64,000 nt of DNA from Batillaria attramentaria (Eukaryota; Mollusca; Gastropoda; Batillariidae). A program made the translations under genes and the position numbers. Below are positions 1-11,829 of this stretch, piece after piece (position 1 is the first letter of the stretch; each line of letters opens with the position of its first letter). The notes beneath the pieces were generated by a model, which saw only the letters and a program-made list of their open reading frames with translations, ran no database searches and was not told where the DNA came from. The stretch is from positions 1,652,001 to 1,716,000 of the forward strand of contig JACVVK020000054.1 in the NCBI GenBank assembly GCA_018292915.2, given 5' to 3'.

Positions 1-777
1 GAGAAAGAGACAAAGGACGCCGTAAGAGTAATTGCTACCTAATGGCTGTTTTACACAACTCACGATCACGAGGAGACAATCAGCTCTGACGAAGCTTGGT
101 GAAAGAGTTAATGTGCTGCGACACTTTTTGAAAGTTGCGTAAAAAGATGAAAGTGTTTTTAAGCCAGGGAGGTGGTTGAGGGGGGGGGGGGATGACAAAA
201 CGTGTATCTGAAATATGAACGCCCAAGACGGTGTTCCAGTAGCAGACAAGAAAATGTGCACAGCTCTACAAATCACTTCAAACAAGTCTCTCAGCGCTAA
301 TCAATTTCACACTTGCAACCGGCTGCAGATGATGTCCACATGGCCGAAGAGTTACTCAATTTCTCGCCCTCCCCTTTCTGAGTAAGTGTAAACACCTACC
401 ACACACCCCACCCCACCACATCTACCCCCCCCCCCCCCCCCACCGTACTCCAACAACACACAAACGCACACCTTTCACCTGTATAAGATGAGCTACAGAA
501 CCACCAACCCCGCTACCTGGATAAAGCAGATGGTTCATGTTCGGTGGACATGCATCAGGCTCCCCCTCCGCGGCTTCCCCTCCTCCTCCCGGTCCAGCAG
601 CGGCTAATTTCCAGAAGTCACGCAGCGTGCAAACACTAACAGTAACATCACCGTGACCGTGGCCAGTGGGGGAAGACGGAGGAGGAAGATCACAGGGCAG
701 GCCGCACAGGTGAAAGGTAAACACTCCCTGGGCGCAACACTGGGTAGCAAAACAATGCTGCCAGCACCGTGCCACGC
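1..777. other. Intergenic sequence, no gene seen
   Basis: Apart from a G run near 180 and a C run near 427-441 this is unique-looking sequence. The reading frames are short and have no recognisable protein features. Confidence 0.5.
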
Positions 778-789
778 TCTCTCTCCCTC

Positions 790-824
<35 letters not shown>

Positions 825-895
825 CTGCCTGTTTCTCTGTCTGTCTGTCCATCTGTCTACCTGTCTGTCTGCCTCCCCCCCCCCCTCCGCCTGTG

Positions 896-968
<73 letters not shown>

Positions 969-975
969 GTGTGTG
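778..975. repeat. Compound microsatellite (CT)n ... (GT)n
   Basis: A CT tract (about 778-820) is followed by CTGT-type words, a C run and a long GT tract (about 901-975). The transition through related words suggests one locus expanding by slippage. Confidence 0.95.
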
Positions 976-1209
976 CCGGTGGAAGATGATTATCGCATTT
1001 TCACGTGACGGCTATAACTATACAAAAAATTGCAGTTAATTAATAATTAAAAAAAACAACAACCTACTTCCGTATAAAGCTGGTTTCAGTGTGACTGAAA
1101 CTGACTCGTGCCTGAAAGGTTTCACGGAAGGAAGGCTGCAGAAATATGATTCCTACAATAAAATGAAAACCTTTACTATCACTGCGTGAAATGCACGTGA
1201 CGTATCATT

Positions 1210-1210
<1 letters not shown>

Positions 1211-1243
<33 letters not shown>

Positions 1244-1507
1244 TCGATATCATCTATTTACATGACCCCTTCTGGTAGGGAAATCTGATGCCAGTTGCAC
1301 GGAGCGATAACATCTGGTAAATAAACAGACCAAATTAGTACTCGCCACTCCACATCATTCTGCTCAGCAACAGATGCAAATGTCAGGTAACTAGGCTCTG
1401 TGTCTTAGTGGGTGGCATGCTATTGCAGGGGATGCACTTTGACAAAAGCTTTGGCAGATGTATGGGGACACAGGATTGTAAAGCAGAATTAACAGAATTA
1501 AATAGAG

Positions 1508-1586
<79 letters not shown>

Positions 1587-1671
1587 ATGCACGGAATCGA
1601 AATTTTTTATCTCCTTGTTCAAATGGGCAGCTGGATAAGCATTATTATCATTATTATTATTATTACACACC

Positions 1672-1732
<61 letters not shown>
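1211..1732. repeat. Three microsatellites: (GA)n, (CA)n, (GA)n
   Basis: GA tract at about 1211-1241, CA tract at about 1509-1582 and GA tract at about 1675-1732, the last preceded by a short ATT run. The intervening sequence shows no coding signal. Confidence 0.95.
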
Positions 1733-1736
<4 letters not shown>

Positions 1737-2334
1737 ATCAAATCAGATTTTCTTTGCACACTCCAAAATGAACACTCCTGACATGATTTGATTTCAAACA
1801 TCACCCTAAAAAAAAACAAAAAAAACAAAAACGATCGAGTCTTCAGCCACAAACACAGAAGAGTGCATGCTGCACTCAAAAATGATTCAAATCGAAACAC
1901 AAAATATTTTGACATGCAGAGATAAATGACGAGCCAGCTACGCGGAATTATGGCACAATGTTTGCACGATCATGCCAGCGTTAGCTCCACGCAGAAAAGG
2001 GGGAAAACACGTTATAAATAGTACACAAAGAATGTGCATACTGCAGATTTTAGTATAGCCATTGGCAGAGTAGTTTTCTTAGCTGTGGGATAACTGCAAC
2101 GCTCTCTCTCTCTCTCTCTCTGACCCAAGGTTTTTTTTTTTTTTTCCCCCTACAGTTTTCCTTTATTTTTATTATTATTTTTTTTCTTCCTTTATTTTCT
2201 TCTCTTCATTACGAGTTGTGTAATTATGTGTTTGTACTACATGTACATGTATTAGTGTGTGGTGTTTGTTTTTGAATTTTGAAACGTGCTTTGCCTTAGC
2301 AGCTGATAGTAGTTTAGCAACCGTGTGTGTGTGT

Positions 2335-2432
2335 GTGTAGAGTAGCAAGGACAAGATGTAAGACAGGTCTGCGCACCTAATCTTCTATCCTTGGAAAATA
2401 AAGTGTCATTGTCATTGTCATTGTCATTGTCT
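2335..2432 (+). mobile_element. LINE-like 3' end, family G, with (ATTGTC)n tail
   Basis: The words AGTAGCAAGGACAAGATGTA, CTATCCTTGGAAAATAAAG and a short tandem ATTGTC tail are typical of a non-LTR retrotransposon 3' end. Related ends occur near 3.6, 32.2, 33.0 (minus) and 50.0 kb. No coding portion is preserved here, so the parent LINE clade is not assignable. Confidence 0.55.
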
Positions 2433-2437
2433 CTCTC

Positions 2438-2450
2438 TCACACACACACA

Positions 2451-2500
<50 letters not shown>
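2438..2500. repeat. (CA)n microsatellite
   Basis: CA dinucleotide run directly after the family G tail. It may have grown out of that simple-sequence tail. Confidence 0.95.
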
Positions 2501-2503
<3 letters not shown>

Positions 2504-2925
2504 CACTCACGCACACACGCACAAGTGAGCTAATCCCTAGTCATACCACTACCTGACTATACAATGGTCGAAACTCGTTAGCAGGCAAAACCAGAAGAAC
2601 AAAAGAAGACAAACGACCACATGTCTTCGTTATGAGCCGCGTGCTAGCACATCACGGAGATCAATAAAACGGAAGGGCGAAATCATGTGATAGGCAGAAC
2701 GCGCAAGACAAAAACAGGACAACAATTTCTGCGCGTTTGACGCAGTCTGGTCTAGACGGAATAATTTAACTTGTTGCGTGGCAATATCAGAAAGAACCGT
2801 GTCACGCTCGGAGATACGTTACTTCGCAAGGAACTGGCATGGGCACCGCATGTAGATGTACTGAAAACTAAAACCGTAACAAAAGAAGGAATTAAAGATA
2901 TAACCACATAGTTTCCAGTTCCAGT
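2501..2925. other. Intergenic sequence, no gene seen
   Basis: Unique-looking sequence with no convincing reading frame or RNA feature. Confidence 0.45.
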
Positions 2926-2935
2926 CTTGTGCACA

Positions 2936-3106
2936 TGGGTGGGTGGGTGTTTGGGGGTTTAATGTCCTTTTCCACCACATAGGGTAATATCAAAGACGGG
3001 GCAACGATGAAAAAGCCAGCACAAATATTTGGCCCCAGCCGGGATCGAACTCACGACCCGAGCATCAGAAGTCCAACGCTCTACCATTCGACCACCCCGG
3101 CTCCCC
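2936..3106 (-). mobile_element. SINE-A copy with target-site duplication
   Basis: Read on the minus strand, the element starts GGGGAGCCGGGGTGGTCGAA. It has an A box around TGGTCGAATGGTAGAGCG, a B box around GAGTTCGATCCCGGC, a body with GGAAAAGGACATTAAAC and a CACCCACCC tail. The 10-bp word CTTGTGCACA flanks it at 2926-2935 and 3107-3116, the mark of target-primed insertion. The tRNA-like head would act as an internal RNA polymerase III promoter. It is not a functional tRNA gene, because no acceptor stem is formed. Confidence 0.9.
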
Positions 3107-3116
3107 CTTGTGCACA

Positions 3117-4229
3117 GGATAATGGGATTTCAAACAAACAAACAAACAATAAGAACTACTGGATACAACAGAAATGCAGTCAGTTTCCGATTGACAGGTC
3201 GTGCTAGCCAACCAAAGTGCGCAAACGAGACACGTACGTTCACTCCCACAAACAAACCCACAACTGTGGATTAGCTTTTCCGAGTACACGTCTGACAAAC
3301 AGATCATAAGGTAAAAAAAAAAAAAAAAAGCGTACGCTGCGTGCGGTTGCCATGGAGGATTACTTTCAGTCAGTTGGCGTGGCTACAGGCGTATGGTCTG
3401 CATGTCAATTTTCACTTGCTGATTTGCACGAATGCAGAGAGAGATGGAGTTGGAGGGCACGTGCACACGCAAATCCTAAATTTACTCAAGTAACTGCCCA
3501 CAAATAGACAGAAACGTCCCGCCTCCCTCTTACAAAGAAATCAACAGTTCTTCATCTCTTACTACCTGTACGAACACGTTCACGGACAAGACAGAAAACA
3601 GGACTCTGTTTCTAATCTGTTCTCCTTGAAAAATCAAGTGTCGTTGTCACTGTCACTTTCTACAGGACTCCATAAAAAAGCACGTCACGTCACCTTGCTT
3701 TAGAACTCTTTTCCACGGAAAGTTCCTTTTGGACCAGACTACGTGACAGAACGGCGTTCATTGGTCGATGAGAGACAGCAGCGAAGCGTAGAAGAAGGAG
3801 CACTGACTAAAGTGGGGTCGGGACATTTGTACTTGTCGCTTCACGGAATCAGATCAAGAGATGGGCTTCGGTCCCTGACCGCCGAGACTTTTCATTTCAG
3901 GGATCACCTCCCGAGAAAATAGGGGCTTGTGCGGGGAGGGCACAGAACTAGACCTAACAATTTTAGCTCTGTTGTGAAGGGTCGTGCATATTGGGTTGGT
4001 TTGTCTAACGGAATGGAGTTGTTGTCACCACGCCAAGACGCTGCAAATTACTGTTCGCCATTTTTTTCTTGTCGAAATGCAACAAGTGAAGAATTGTTAG
4101 TGTTATTTACGAGGAACTATTAATGAGTGTGCGTCCCTGCAGCATGCAGGCAAACCCTTATTTCGCGCTACACCCCCCCCCCTCCACCCCCCCCCATCCC
4201 CGCCCCAAACCTACTATCGCAATCTTTTA
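3117..4229. other. Intergenic sequence with one family G end
   Basis: Around 3575-3655 the words GGACAAGACAG and CTCCTTGAAAAATCAAGTGTC match the family G LINE-like 3' end with a degenerate GTC-type tail. The rest has no recognised gene. Confidence 0.45.
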
Positions 4230-4480
4230 AAGAATCATATTCCATGTTTACAACTTACTTTTTAGAAAAGTTGCGCTTTCGAGTTCGTCTGGACGCTCGA
4301 AATACTGCTGACTGTTTGTGATATTCGCGTCGCGTGTACCCTTCTGTTGGCTTAGTGCCAACCTGTGAGATGGTGTCACTGCACAGGTGTCTAACAGTTA
4401 TGACGTTAGACACAGCCCAAAGAGCTCAGAACGCTTTGTGAGCACAGAGGTAACGGAATATGGGCCTTTACATTTCACAC
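4230..4480 (+). repeat. Family F dispersed repeat
   Basis: Landmarks in order: GGACGCTCGAAATACT, CTTCTGTTGGCTTAGTGCC, GATGGTGTCACTGC, GTTAGACAC, CTCAGAACG and TGGGCCTTTA. The same words in the same order occur at 29.2-29.5 kb, and subsets at 33.3 (minus), 34.2, 54.0 and 59.3 kb (minus). Copies are diverged, so the family is old. No coding capacity is visible. Confidence 0.6.
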
Positions 4481-4493
4481 AACATGACGTCGT

Positions 4494-4496
<3 letters not shown>

Positions 4497-4524
<28 letters not shown>

Positions 4525-4536
4525 CCAACAACAAAA
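4497..4536. repeat. (CAA)n microsatellite
   Basis: Trinucleotide CAA run grading into CAA-rich sequence. Confidence 0.9.
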
Positions 4537-4829
4537 CAATCACCGTTCAAACATTCATTTGTACAGTGACACGTACACAGCCTTGTCACAAACAATGCTA
4601 CATGCCGCACGCAGCCGCAAGGCATCAGGGCTATATAGCTAAATAAACCACGCTTGCTTTCGGAAACCCGTTGATCAATACTGACTCAGAGCCCAGGTAT
4701 TAATTCATGATGCAAGGCAGCGACCGTGACCAGGTGTTCCAGCCAGATCTAACGTCACGCTTGACAAAGCAGCGGGAGAATTTAATTAGCACAGGGCCGG
4801 TCAGGTAACAGCTGTTCGTGACATGCCTT

Positions 4830-5662
4830 GCTGTGCCAAACGCCCCTTCCACATCAGTCGATTTTCAGTTCAGCTGAGCTGCAAAATTTGAATTTTACCA
4901 CACACAGAGAAAGGTGCTGGTTCTCCTAGCGTAAGTTTACAGCATATGCTTGAGAAGAACCGTTTGGTGGTGGTGGTGTCGTTCAGTTAAGCTTTGCTCC
5001 ACCAAACGCCCCATTCGGTAAGGTCGATTTTCAGTTGAGCTGCGAAATTTGAATTTACCACACACAGAGAAAGGTGTTTGTTGTTGCACGTAGAGGGTCA
5101 GCGATAACTTTACAGCATACGTTTCAGACGAACCTTTTTTTTTCTTTTTTTTTGATCGTTGTCATTACAAGGCTTCCTTCGGTAAAGAACATTCACATCA
5201 GTCGATTTGCACTTGAGCTGCGAAATTTGAATTTACCACACACTGAGAAAGGTGTTTGTTACTGCACGTAGGAGGGGTAATTTTACAGCATACGTTTAAG
5301 ACGAAACGTTTGGTGGTTTTGTTGTTGTTTTATTTGGTTTTGGTTTGTTGTATGGCTGTCATTAGAAGGCTTCCTTCGCCAAACCACTTTCACATCAATC
5401 GATTTTCAGTGGAGCTGCGAAATTTGAATTTACCACACACAGAGACAGGTGTTTTGTTGTTGCACTTAAAAGGGTAATTTTACAGCATACTTTTGAGAAG
5501 AACCGTATGGGGTTTTTGTTGTTGTTTTTCTTTTGTCATTACAAGGCTTGCTTCGCCAAACGACTTTCCACATCAATTGATTTCCAGTTGAGCTGCGAAA
5601 TTTGAATTTGCCACACACAGAGAAAGGTGTCTGTTGTTGCACACACACACACACACACACAC
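4830..5662. repeat. Tandem array, 5 units of about 160-200 bp
   Basis: The landmark GAAATTTGAATTT (first copy slightly altered) recurs near 4885, 5043, 5221, 5419 and 5597. Each is preceded by a TCGATTTTCAGTTGAGCTGC-like word and followed by CCACACACAGAGAAAGGTG and then TTTACAGCATACG. Units vary in length mainly in T- and GTT-rich spacers. The last unit ends in a (CA)n run (5641-5662). Confidence 0.9.
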
Positions 5663-6419
5663 GTGTTATCATCCCTATGGGTTTTCTAACTGCTACACAA
5701 TCATGTGTTTTATAAGTACGCAAACACATGTTTTCAATGACGAAATAAATTCACACAAACGTTATGAATAACTCAACGTTTGAAGGGTGTACTTTCTTAA
5801 CTTCCCTTCATTCAAACGTTCGTACACAAACATACACACGCTTCTTCTGATTACAAAATGTATTCAAGAAAAATTCAAAATTCAGTGCTTGGAGGACATG
5901 ACATATTGTACATGCTTATTCAGCTTCCTTCTCTTAAAACCTTCGTGCGCAAATACGCAAACACTCCCTCAACACAAAGAACCTCTGTACAGGGGAGACG
6001 ACTCCTAGGCCTTATAGCCTCCCCCCTCGATCCCGTGACGGCTGAATGATTTTGAATTGAACGGAAGCTGGGTGGATGAATAAGCCGGGCCAGACTTAAC
6101 AGTCACCCCGAATACCTGAGCAGCGGGGTAATTTTCAGACTCCAAGCGTCATGGGCGGAGGGTTTACTTTGGGTGTACTGGTCCTGTTATAGTTCATGGC
6201 GGGGTGGGTGGAGGGGGGAGAGGTGGAAAGGTGGGTGGGTGGCTGGGTGGAGGGGGTGTTGGATAGAAAATAAGGTCGGGAAAAGACGAGGGTAGATTCG
6301 TGTCTCGGGTTTATGACGTAGGCAGAGAGAATAGTGACTAGACGTTGCAACACATTTCAAGCTACAGAATGTCTGATAAAATGCAGGACTAACACGGTTA
6401 CAAGGAAACTCTCTGTCTG

Positions 6420-6429
<10 letters not shown>
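5663..6429. other. Intergenic sequence, no gene seen
   Basis: A G-rich GGGTGGGTGG-type stretch lies near 6200-6255. Nothing recognisable as coding. Confidence 0.45.

Positions 6430-6500
<71 letters not shown>
6430..6500. repeat. (CA)n microsatellite
   Basis: About 35 CA units. Confidence 0.95.
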
Positions 6501-6501
<1 letters not shown>

Positions 6502-6879
6502 TAACAACAACAGCAGCAGCAATTCTTATCAACACACGCATATGTTTCTAAGCGACATAAGCTTTTCAATTCAATTAAGTACAGGCACAGACTCCATAAC
6601 ATAATCGTGTTACATCAAGAGTCGCATAAGTTGTGCAGCTCTTGCTCTTGGAAACACCAATTATGCCCTTGAGAAAAAACTTTGCTTTGATACAAACAGG
6701 TTGCTGGGGAATGGCGAATGCACACACATTTCGCACACTGCACTTATCCAGCACGTGGTCTCAAGTTTCTACCCGCTATTATGCGTGTTTACAATGGTTG
6801 ACAAAGAAACTGTTCATGGAGCCGACAGCTGCCCTCCTACCTCCCTCCACATACAAAAATATCTGTAACGTATCACCAC

Positions 6880-7031
6880 AGAGAGAGAGAGAGAGAGAGA
6901 GGGGAGGGGGACAGAGAGAGAGAGAGAGGGGGGGAAGGGGGACACAGAGAGAGAGAGAGAGACAGAGAGAGAGAGAGTTAGTTATTTAGGGCTTTTCGCC
7001 GCGCAAGCACAGAGAGAGAGAGAGAGAGAGA
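6880..7031. repeat. Interrupted (GA)n purine tract
   Basis: GA runs interrupted by GGGG and ACA words. At about 6985-7007 a short unique insert containing TTTAGGGCTTTTCGCCGCGC resembles a word near 12275-12297, a possible small dispersed repeat. Confidence 0.85.
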
Positions 7032-7239
7032 GCTGTACCACCACTGTAGGTGTTTGGAAAGAAAGCTTGCTCAGTGTAGTATTATGACAGCTGCATTTGC
7101 AGTTTTAACTTGAGAACAGAAGTCGACACATCCTATGCAAACACGATGCGGGCGTTACTTCTGATAAATGTTCCTAACTGTATCTAACTTCACAAATCAG
7201 AAACTTAAATCTATGATGGTGTTTTTTTTTTGTTTTTTT

Positions 7240-7320
7240 TGGTGTGTTTGCAAAAGTTGGTAAAGCGCTATGGACTGTCACTGATCGGGTTGTTTGATCT
7301 GAGTTTGATTCCTAATTAGA
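7240..7320 (+). mobile_element. Possible tRNA-derived SINE head, degenerate
   Basis: The word AGTTGGTAAAGCGCTATGGA resembles a tRNA D-arm/A box, and TGAGTTTGATTCC about 40 bases later resembles a T-arm/B box. No acceptor stem or conserved tail is visible, so this is a relic rather than a tRNA gene. Confidence 0.35.
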
Positions 7321-7445
7321 AACCAAACTCTTGTGCTGACGGTTTTTTTTTTTTCTTCTTCTTCGTTGTCCAGTTATTGATATCATCCTGATATGGTGTG
7401 TTATTATCGTGGCATATCGGAAACTGGCGTTAACTAAATCATTAC

Positions 7446-7511
7446 CCCCCCCCCCCCCACACACACACACACACAAAAGAAACCCAAACAAAACAACAGC
7501 AACAAATTAAT

Positions 7512-7580
<69 letters not shown>
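7446..7580. repeat. Poly-C and (CA)n runs
   Basis: A C run and short CA run at about 7446-7475 and a longer CA tract at about 7518-7580. Confidence 0.95.
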
Positions 7581-7582
<2 letters not shown>

Positions 7583-8460
7583 ACCCTCACCTACTCTGCC
7601 CCCTCCTTCTCACCCCCTTCAAGCGACCATAATGACCCCAGCACGGGCAGCACGGCACATCACACCACCACCAAGGGCTCAGTCTGAACGAGGCACTCAT
7701 CAACAGGGCACCCATTTCAATGTCGTTAATTCGAAGCTAAGCAAGACAGAGGAGAGGTGAAGCGAGCGAGAAGGGGGTGGCACAGGCCAACGACACGACA
7801 GGAGACCTCACCGGGGGGAAACAGAAATTGATCCTAGATCGATCTAATCGGCCAGCCAACAAAAATGGGAAACCAATGGCTCCAGATGCTAGTGGCGGCG
7901 CTGGGGAGGAAGAGACGGTGTCCGCTGAGCTAGCGGGGATACGGTGGAACGGTAGAATAACGTCCCTTTGATGAGAGTTGGTTGGGGCACTGGGGGAGAT
8001 GCGCTGTTGATGATTGGGGACTTCGGTTTGGGTAATGAGTACAAGTAACTGGTTCTTTGTGTCGAATGTGTGTGTTACTGTGTTCCAGTGAGTGTTCGTG
8101 CAAGTGGTTTCATCTATTGCCGTCAAAGCTTGTCTATGGGTTTCACGTTGCACATCAGTGACTTTGGATAAAACCAGGCTTGCCGTTTGTTTGCGCAGAC
8201 AAAACAAGTAAATCAGTGAAATAAAACTCCTTAGGCTGATGTCACATGCACGGGACTCTGAGACGTCTTAGTCCAAAAATGGCGACGGAACGTGTCGTTT
8301 TTTCCGTGTTCCTCGTACGACGTACGACCACAACATGTCTTTGCTCTAACGTTTCCAGCTCGTGTTCGATATTTGTTTGGACTAAAACGTCCCCTTACTC
8401 GGCGCAAAGACAAAGATATGTCTATTTATGCCTCTGCTTCTGCTGTTAGTAGTCTAACGG
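7581..8460. other. Intergenic sequence, no gene supported
   Basis: A 156-codon minus-strand frame covers 7737-8207, but it has no domain-like pattern and a composition expected by chance. No other signal. Confidence 0.4.
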
Positions 8461-8461
8461 T

Positions 8462-8552
8462 CAAAACCTGCACATCTAGATTTGAAACTTACTGTCCTTC
8501 GGACGCAAGATTCAACACACGTTATCAGCTGAGCTATAAGGTACCTCAATCC
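8462..8552 (-). mobile_element. Possible tRNA-like SINE relic
   Basis: On the minus strand TATAGCTCAGCTGATAACG (A-box-like) is followed by AGTTTCAAATC (B-box-like) about 40 bases later. Both boxes deviate from consensus and no cloverleaf can be closed. Confidence 0.3.
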
Positions 8553-8639
8553 CAATCCCATCGCAATCAATGCGGCATTCCAAGAACTGTGTGAGGACGG
8601 TGGGCGCCCTAAAACACAGGAAAGCCGCATGAAAGAAGA

Positions 8640-9024
8640 AGAAGAAGAAGCAGAAGAAAATCGCAGTTCATTGGACACCTAGTCATTCTGGTTTCTTGTC
8701 TCCATCAGCGGGGCCAATAAAGCAGTTCTTGCAAGAAGAAGGAGAAGGGTAGAGTGGTGGAGAACTAAATTACAATCCTGAGCAATTTAACCGCTGGGGC
8801 AAAATGGACGACTCGCTGATAAAAACGTGGCAATCGGCAAATCAGCAGTTGTGGTTGCTATGGGCTACACTGGGAGACACTCTTCCGTGGCTCCAGATTT
8901 TTGTGCCCCCTCTAAATTGTGCTCTCTCTCTCTCTCTCTCTCTCTCCCTCTCTCTCCCTCTCCTTTGTGCTCGGTCTCCTTCCCTCCCCCCTCCATCCAC
9001 CCCTCCCCCCCTCTCTCTCTCTCT
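8640..9024. repeat. (GAA)n patch and CT-rich microsatellite
   Basis: A short GAA run lies at about 8637-8660. An interrupted CT/CCCT tract runs at about 8922-9024. Confidence 0.85.
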
Positions 9025-10860
9025 GCGCGCGTAACAATTTGTGGCGAGTGAACTTTTTGTCATGGGGTAAAAACCGAACCAACAGCACTTCAGTTCCCGA
9101 ACAATTTTGACAAGAAGAATTATTCCACGCACATTGCCATGAATGATGAATTCGAAGCTCGATTCAATTCTAAACCCAAAGGGCAACAACTCTGAGTTGC
9201 AAATGAAGTCGAGATTCTTCCACTCCGTTTGAGTAAATGGAAAAGAAAGAAGAAAAAAAAATATGGCAAACTCAAACAAATTAAGCTTGACATTTGTTGT
9301 TTAAGAACGCAGAAACAGCAAAACCTTTAACGAGCAGCCTAACAAAAACAGCTATTCAGCTAATAATCTCACACAGCTTGCAAAGCACTGGCCGCCACAA
9401 AAGCCAAAGTCAACAGAAGCTGACGAAACATAACTCGATCTGTAAGGTACACACGAGATTGGATCGAACACTACAGCCACTACATCCCCAGCCACTTGAG
9501 ATGTTCAATAACGCTAACAAACTGTCAAACACGCTAATCTGCCTTCTCCATTCGCCCCCCAAACACGCTCGTTCCGGCGAGAGGCCTGACCGTGAATTCG
9601 CGCTGACAACGTTATAAGAGTCGGAGCAAATATGAAAAGACAGCGGTATCGTCTTCAGCAAATATATACCAGCCACCAGGAGCGTGCATAGCGCGGCGGT
9701 CCAGCCCTGAGGCGATGGCTGGAAGCGATTTGTTCCCGGCAAAGCTTTGGAGGTAAACGAAGAAATTCCATTTCGCTTCATTAAGCAGATTAAGGGGGCA
9801 ATCATCGGTAAGTAATTGAAAAGATGGGAAGCAGTCCGTGCATGCAATTGGCTGTTGGTCCTTAGCACAAGAATCGAGAGGAAGAGGTTTACGGACGGAG
9901 GGTGGGTGTTGTAGAAGAACTAATTATTTGTCGACGTTATGTCTGTGTATAACCTGCGGCCAAGTCTATCAGAGATGTCCACTGGCTGGCTTGGGTGACG
10001 GACAAGGTTGTTATCATTTCATGTGCAATGCGTTAGTGGGCGGTATTAATTTGGTGCGGAAAGGTCTGCCATTCGATGTGAAACTCGGTTAAAATATGCA
10101 AAGAGGAAAGAAGTTTTGCCAGCAGGAGATTCAGCAGGTACGTCTGACATCCTCTACTGGCGTTAGTTAAAGCGCTTTTTTTCAGGGAGCATTTCAGTCA
10201 ACCGACATGAAATCATATTGACCCGTGACATGTTTCTTTCAACCAGTTCACAAAACTGACACATGAAAGTTTTCTAGAGCAAAAGACTTACAATGGCGAT
10301 TACCAGCATGCTCATGACGCTTTCAGTACGTCATGACGAAGTATAAAGTACGATAATAATAAAAGACCACTGAGAAAAGATGTGTCTTCTGGTTCTGCCT
10401 GAATGACGTATTTATTATTAGTTATTGTTGTTGCGGAGCATGACCTGACGTAAGCTGACGTATTGTTTCATAACCTGGATCCTTTCATAAACCTTTTTTC
10501 GCTCGCATCTTTTGAACCATAAAAATCATCGTAAATGTCTCCTGAGGCAACTGTAAAGATCCCTTTTTTCTCTCTCTTTAAGCATGTGTTTTTGTTTTCA
10601 TCCCCACCAAAATGGAAGCAAGGTTCCTCCTGAGCAAAGTGAGGCCTAATTAATTTCGATTTTCTCTCTTGCTTTGCGCAAAACATTTTCCAACGCCCCG
10701 GAGGCAACAGGATGTGAGCAGAAATTATTTCAAAATGGATGATGGATGCTTGTCAGGATGAAAGTTCGTCATCCTTCAGTAGTCGCCTTTACCGTGACGT
10801 ATTGTGAAATCAGTGACATCCGCGACAGGTATTGTATTGCAATACATTGTGTGTACCACC
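9025..10860. other. Intergenic sequence, no gene supported
   Basis: A 152-codon minus-strand frame at 9410-9868 is the longest non-repetitive single frame here but has no recognisable domain or splice context. The rest is AT-moderate unique sequence. Confidence 0.4.
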
Positions 10861-11082
10861 TTTTTTTTTTTTTGACGGATCACATATAGAATACATGGAC
10901 AGCGATTTCAAGTCAAAGTAAAGAGAACGTGACTTGATAACTTTCACTTTTCTGTTGGATCTTTATTCTTCTTGGCGTGTCATCTGTCAAAGTTCGGTCC
11001 TATCCTCTTGTCCCCGCAATAATAAACTGCATATACACTGACAACAACTGACGCCGTCCGAAAAAGAAGCATTGTCACGCCG
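10861..11082. repeat. Family H repeat, copy 1
   Basis: Begins with a T run and GACGGA and ends with CCGAAAAAGAAGCATTGTC followed by ACGCC. A 24-bp identical end word and a similar T-run start recur at 13230-13370, suggesting one dispersed element with different internal lengths. Confidence 0.45.
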
Positions 11083-11178
11083 TTTACATTTGTCATTCTG
11101 ACAATGTCACGTTCCAATTCCATCAAAAAGCGTGACACTTTTTTTTACCATCCTTCCTTTTCTAATCCTAAAAATTTA

Positions 11179-11338
11179 GTGGGTGGGTTTTTTGAGGGTT
11201 AAACGTCCTTTTCCACCACATATGGGTGATATCAAGGACGGGGCAACGACAAAAAGCCTAATATATGGCCCCAGCCGGGAATCGAACTCACGACCCGAGC
11301 ATCGAAAGTCCAGTACTCTACCGCTCGACTATCTCGGT
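11179..11338 (-). mobile_element. SINE-A copy, head truncated or replaced
   Basis: The minus strand has a B box GTGAGTTCGATTCCCGGC, GGCCATATATTAGGCTTTTT, GGAAAAGGACGTTTAACC and a short CCCAC tail. The head reads ACCGAGATAGTCGAGCGGTAGAG instead of the usual GCCGGGGTGGCCGAATGG and joins directly to the family D repeat. No target-site duplication was seen. Confidence 0.75.
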
Positions 11339-11343
11339 GTGAT

Positions 11344-11480
11344 AAGCCAGATGTACTCCCCGGCTCGTTTGACTCCCAGTCACTTCTAGCCTTAAGCTGC
11401 ATTGACCCAGGTCACTTCCAGCCTTAAGCTGCTTAGACCCAGGGCACTTCTGGCCTAACGCTGCTTATGCCCGTTCAGTA
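11344..11480 (-). repeat. Family D repeat: three tandem ~32-bp units
   Basis: Plus-strand units carry CACTTCTAGCCTTAAGCTGC, CACTTCCAGCCTTAAGCTGC and CACTTCTGGCCTAACGCTGC. The same units in opposite orientation occur at 55779-55862 and 56385-56470. The flanking word CTCCCCGGCTCGTTTGACTC matches the 56.4 kb copy in reverse complement. Confidence 0.8.
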
Positions 11481-11806
11481 GAGAGTACATCCCACCCAAA
11501 AAGGCTCTTCCAGTTTTGCATGACTTCTAAACATCCATCACAAAGAAAATGCACCGTAGGACGATCCTCCAACAGCAGGAACCACAACTGACCTTTAGCA
11601 AAGTTAAATTTGTTACGCCCCTTGTCCCCAGCTCCACCAACATTGATCAGGAGGCCCTGTGTGGGATCGACTTTGGCCTCGTGATGCCGTCTGGTGTGGT
11701 TGCTCGGATCGAACCGCGTCGCCAGGGTTGTTTCACCGCGCCGCGGAGAATGTCTTTTCCACGATCTTTTCCCTTCGGAATCGATGGAGGAAAAGGTTCT
11801 GGATGC
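11465..11806 (-). CDS. Candidate exon, unrecognised protein
   Basis: On the minus strand a pyrimidine-rich acceptor ending CACACTCTCACCAG precedes a 114-codon open frame that stops at TAA (11465-11467). The frame includes INVGGAGDKGRNKFNF, QLWFLLLEDRPTVHF and CDGCLEVMQNW, patterns with a folded-domain look. The last codons run into the family D repeat, so either the exon ends earlier or the whole stretch belongs to a repeat. Competing splice-like signals exist on the plus strand (CCCTTGTCCCCAG near 11616-11628 and CTGGTGAGAG at 11807-11816). No function is proposed. Confidence 0.3.
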   Translation of the reverse strand, partial: ASRTFSSIDSEGKRSWKRHSPRRGETTLATRFDPSNHTRRHHEAKVDPTQGLLINVGGAGDKGRNKFNFAKGQLWFLLLEDRPTVHFLCDGCLEVMQNWKSLFGWDVLSTERA

Positions 11807-11829
11807 CTGGTGAGAGTGTGTGGGGATTG

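Noticed and set aside
7737..8207. 156-codon minus-strand frame
   Set aside because: Composition looks random, with Ser/Pro-rich and low-complexity patches and no recognised motif.
9410..9868. 152-codon minus-strand frame
   Set aside because: No domain pattern, splice context or codon bias; length is compatible with chance in 64 kb.
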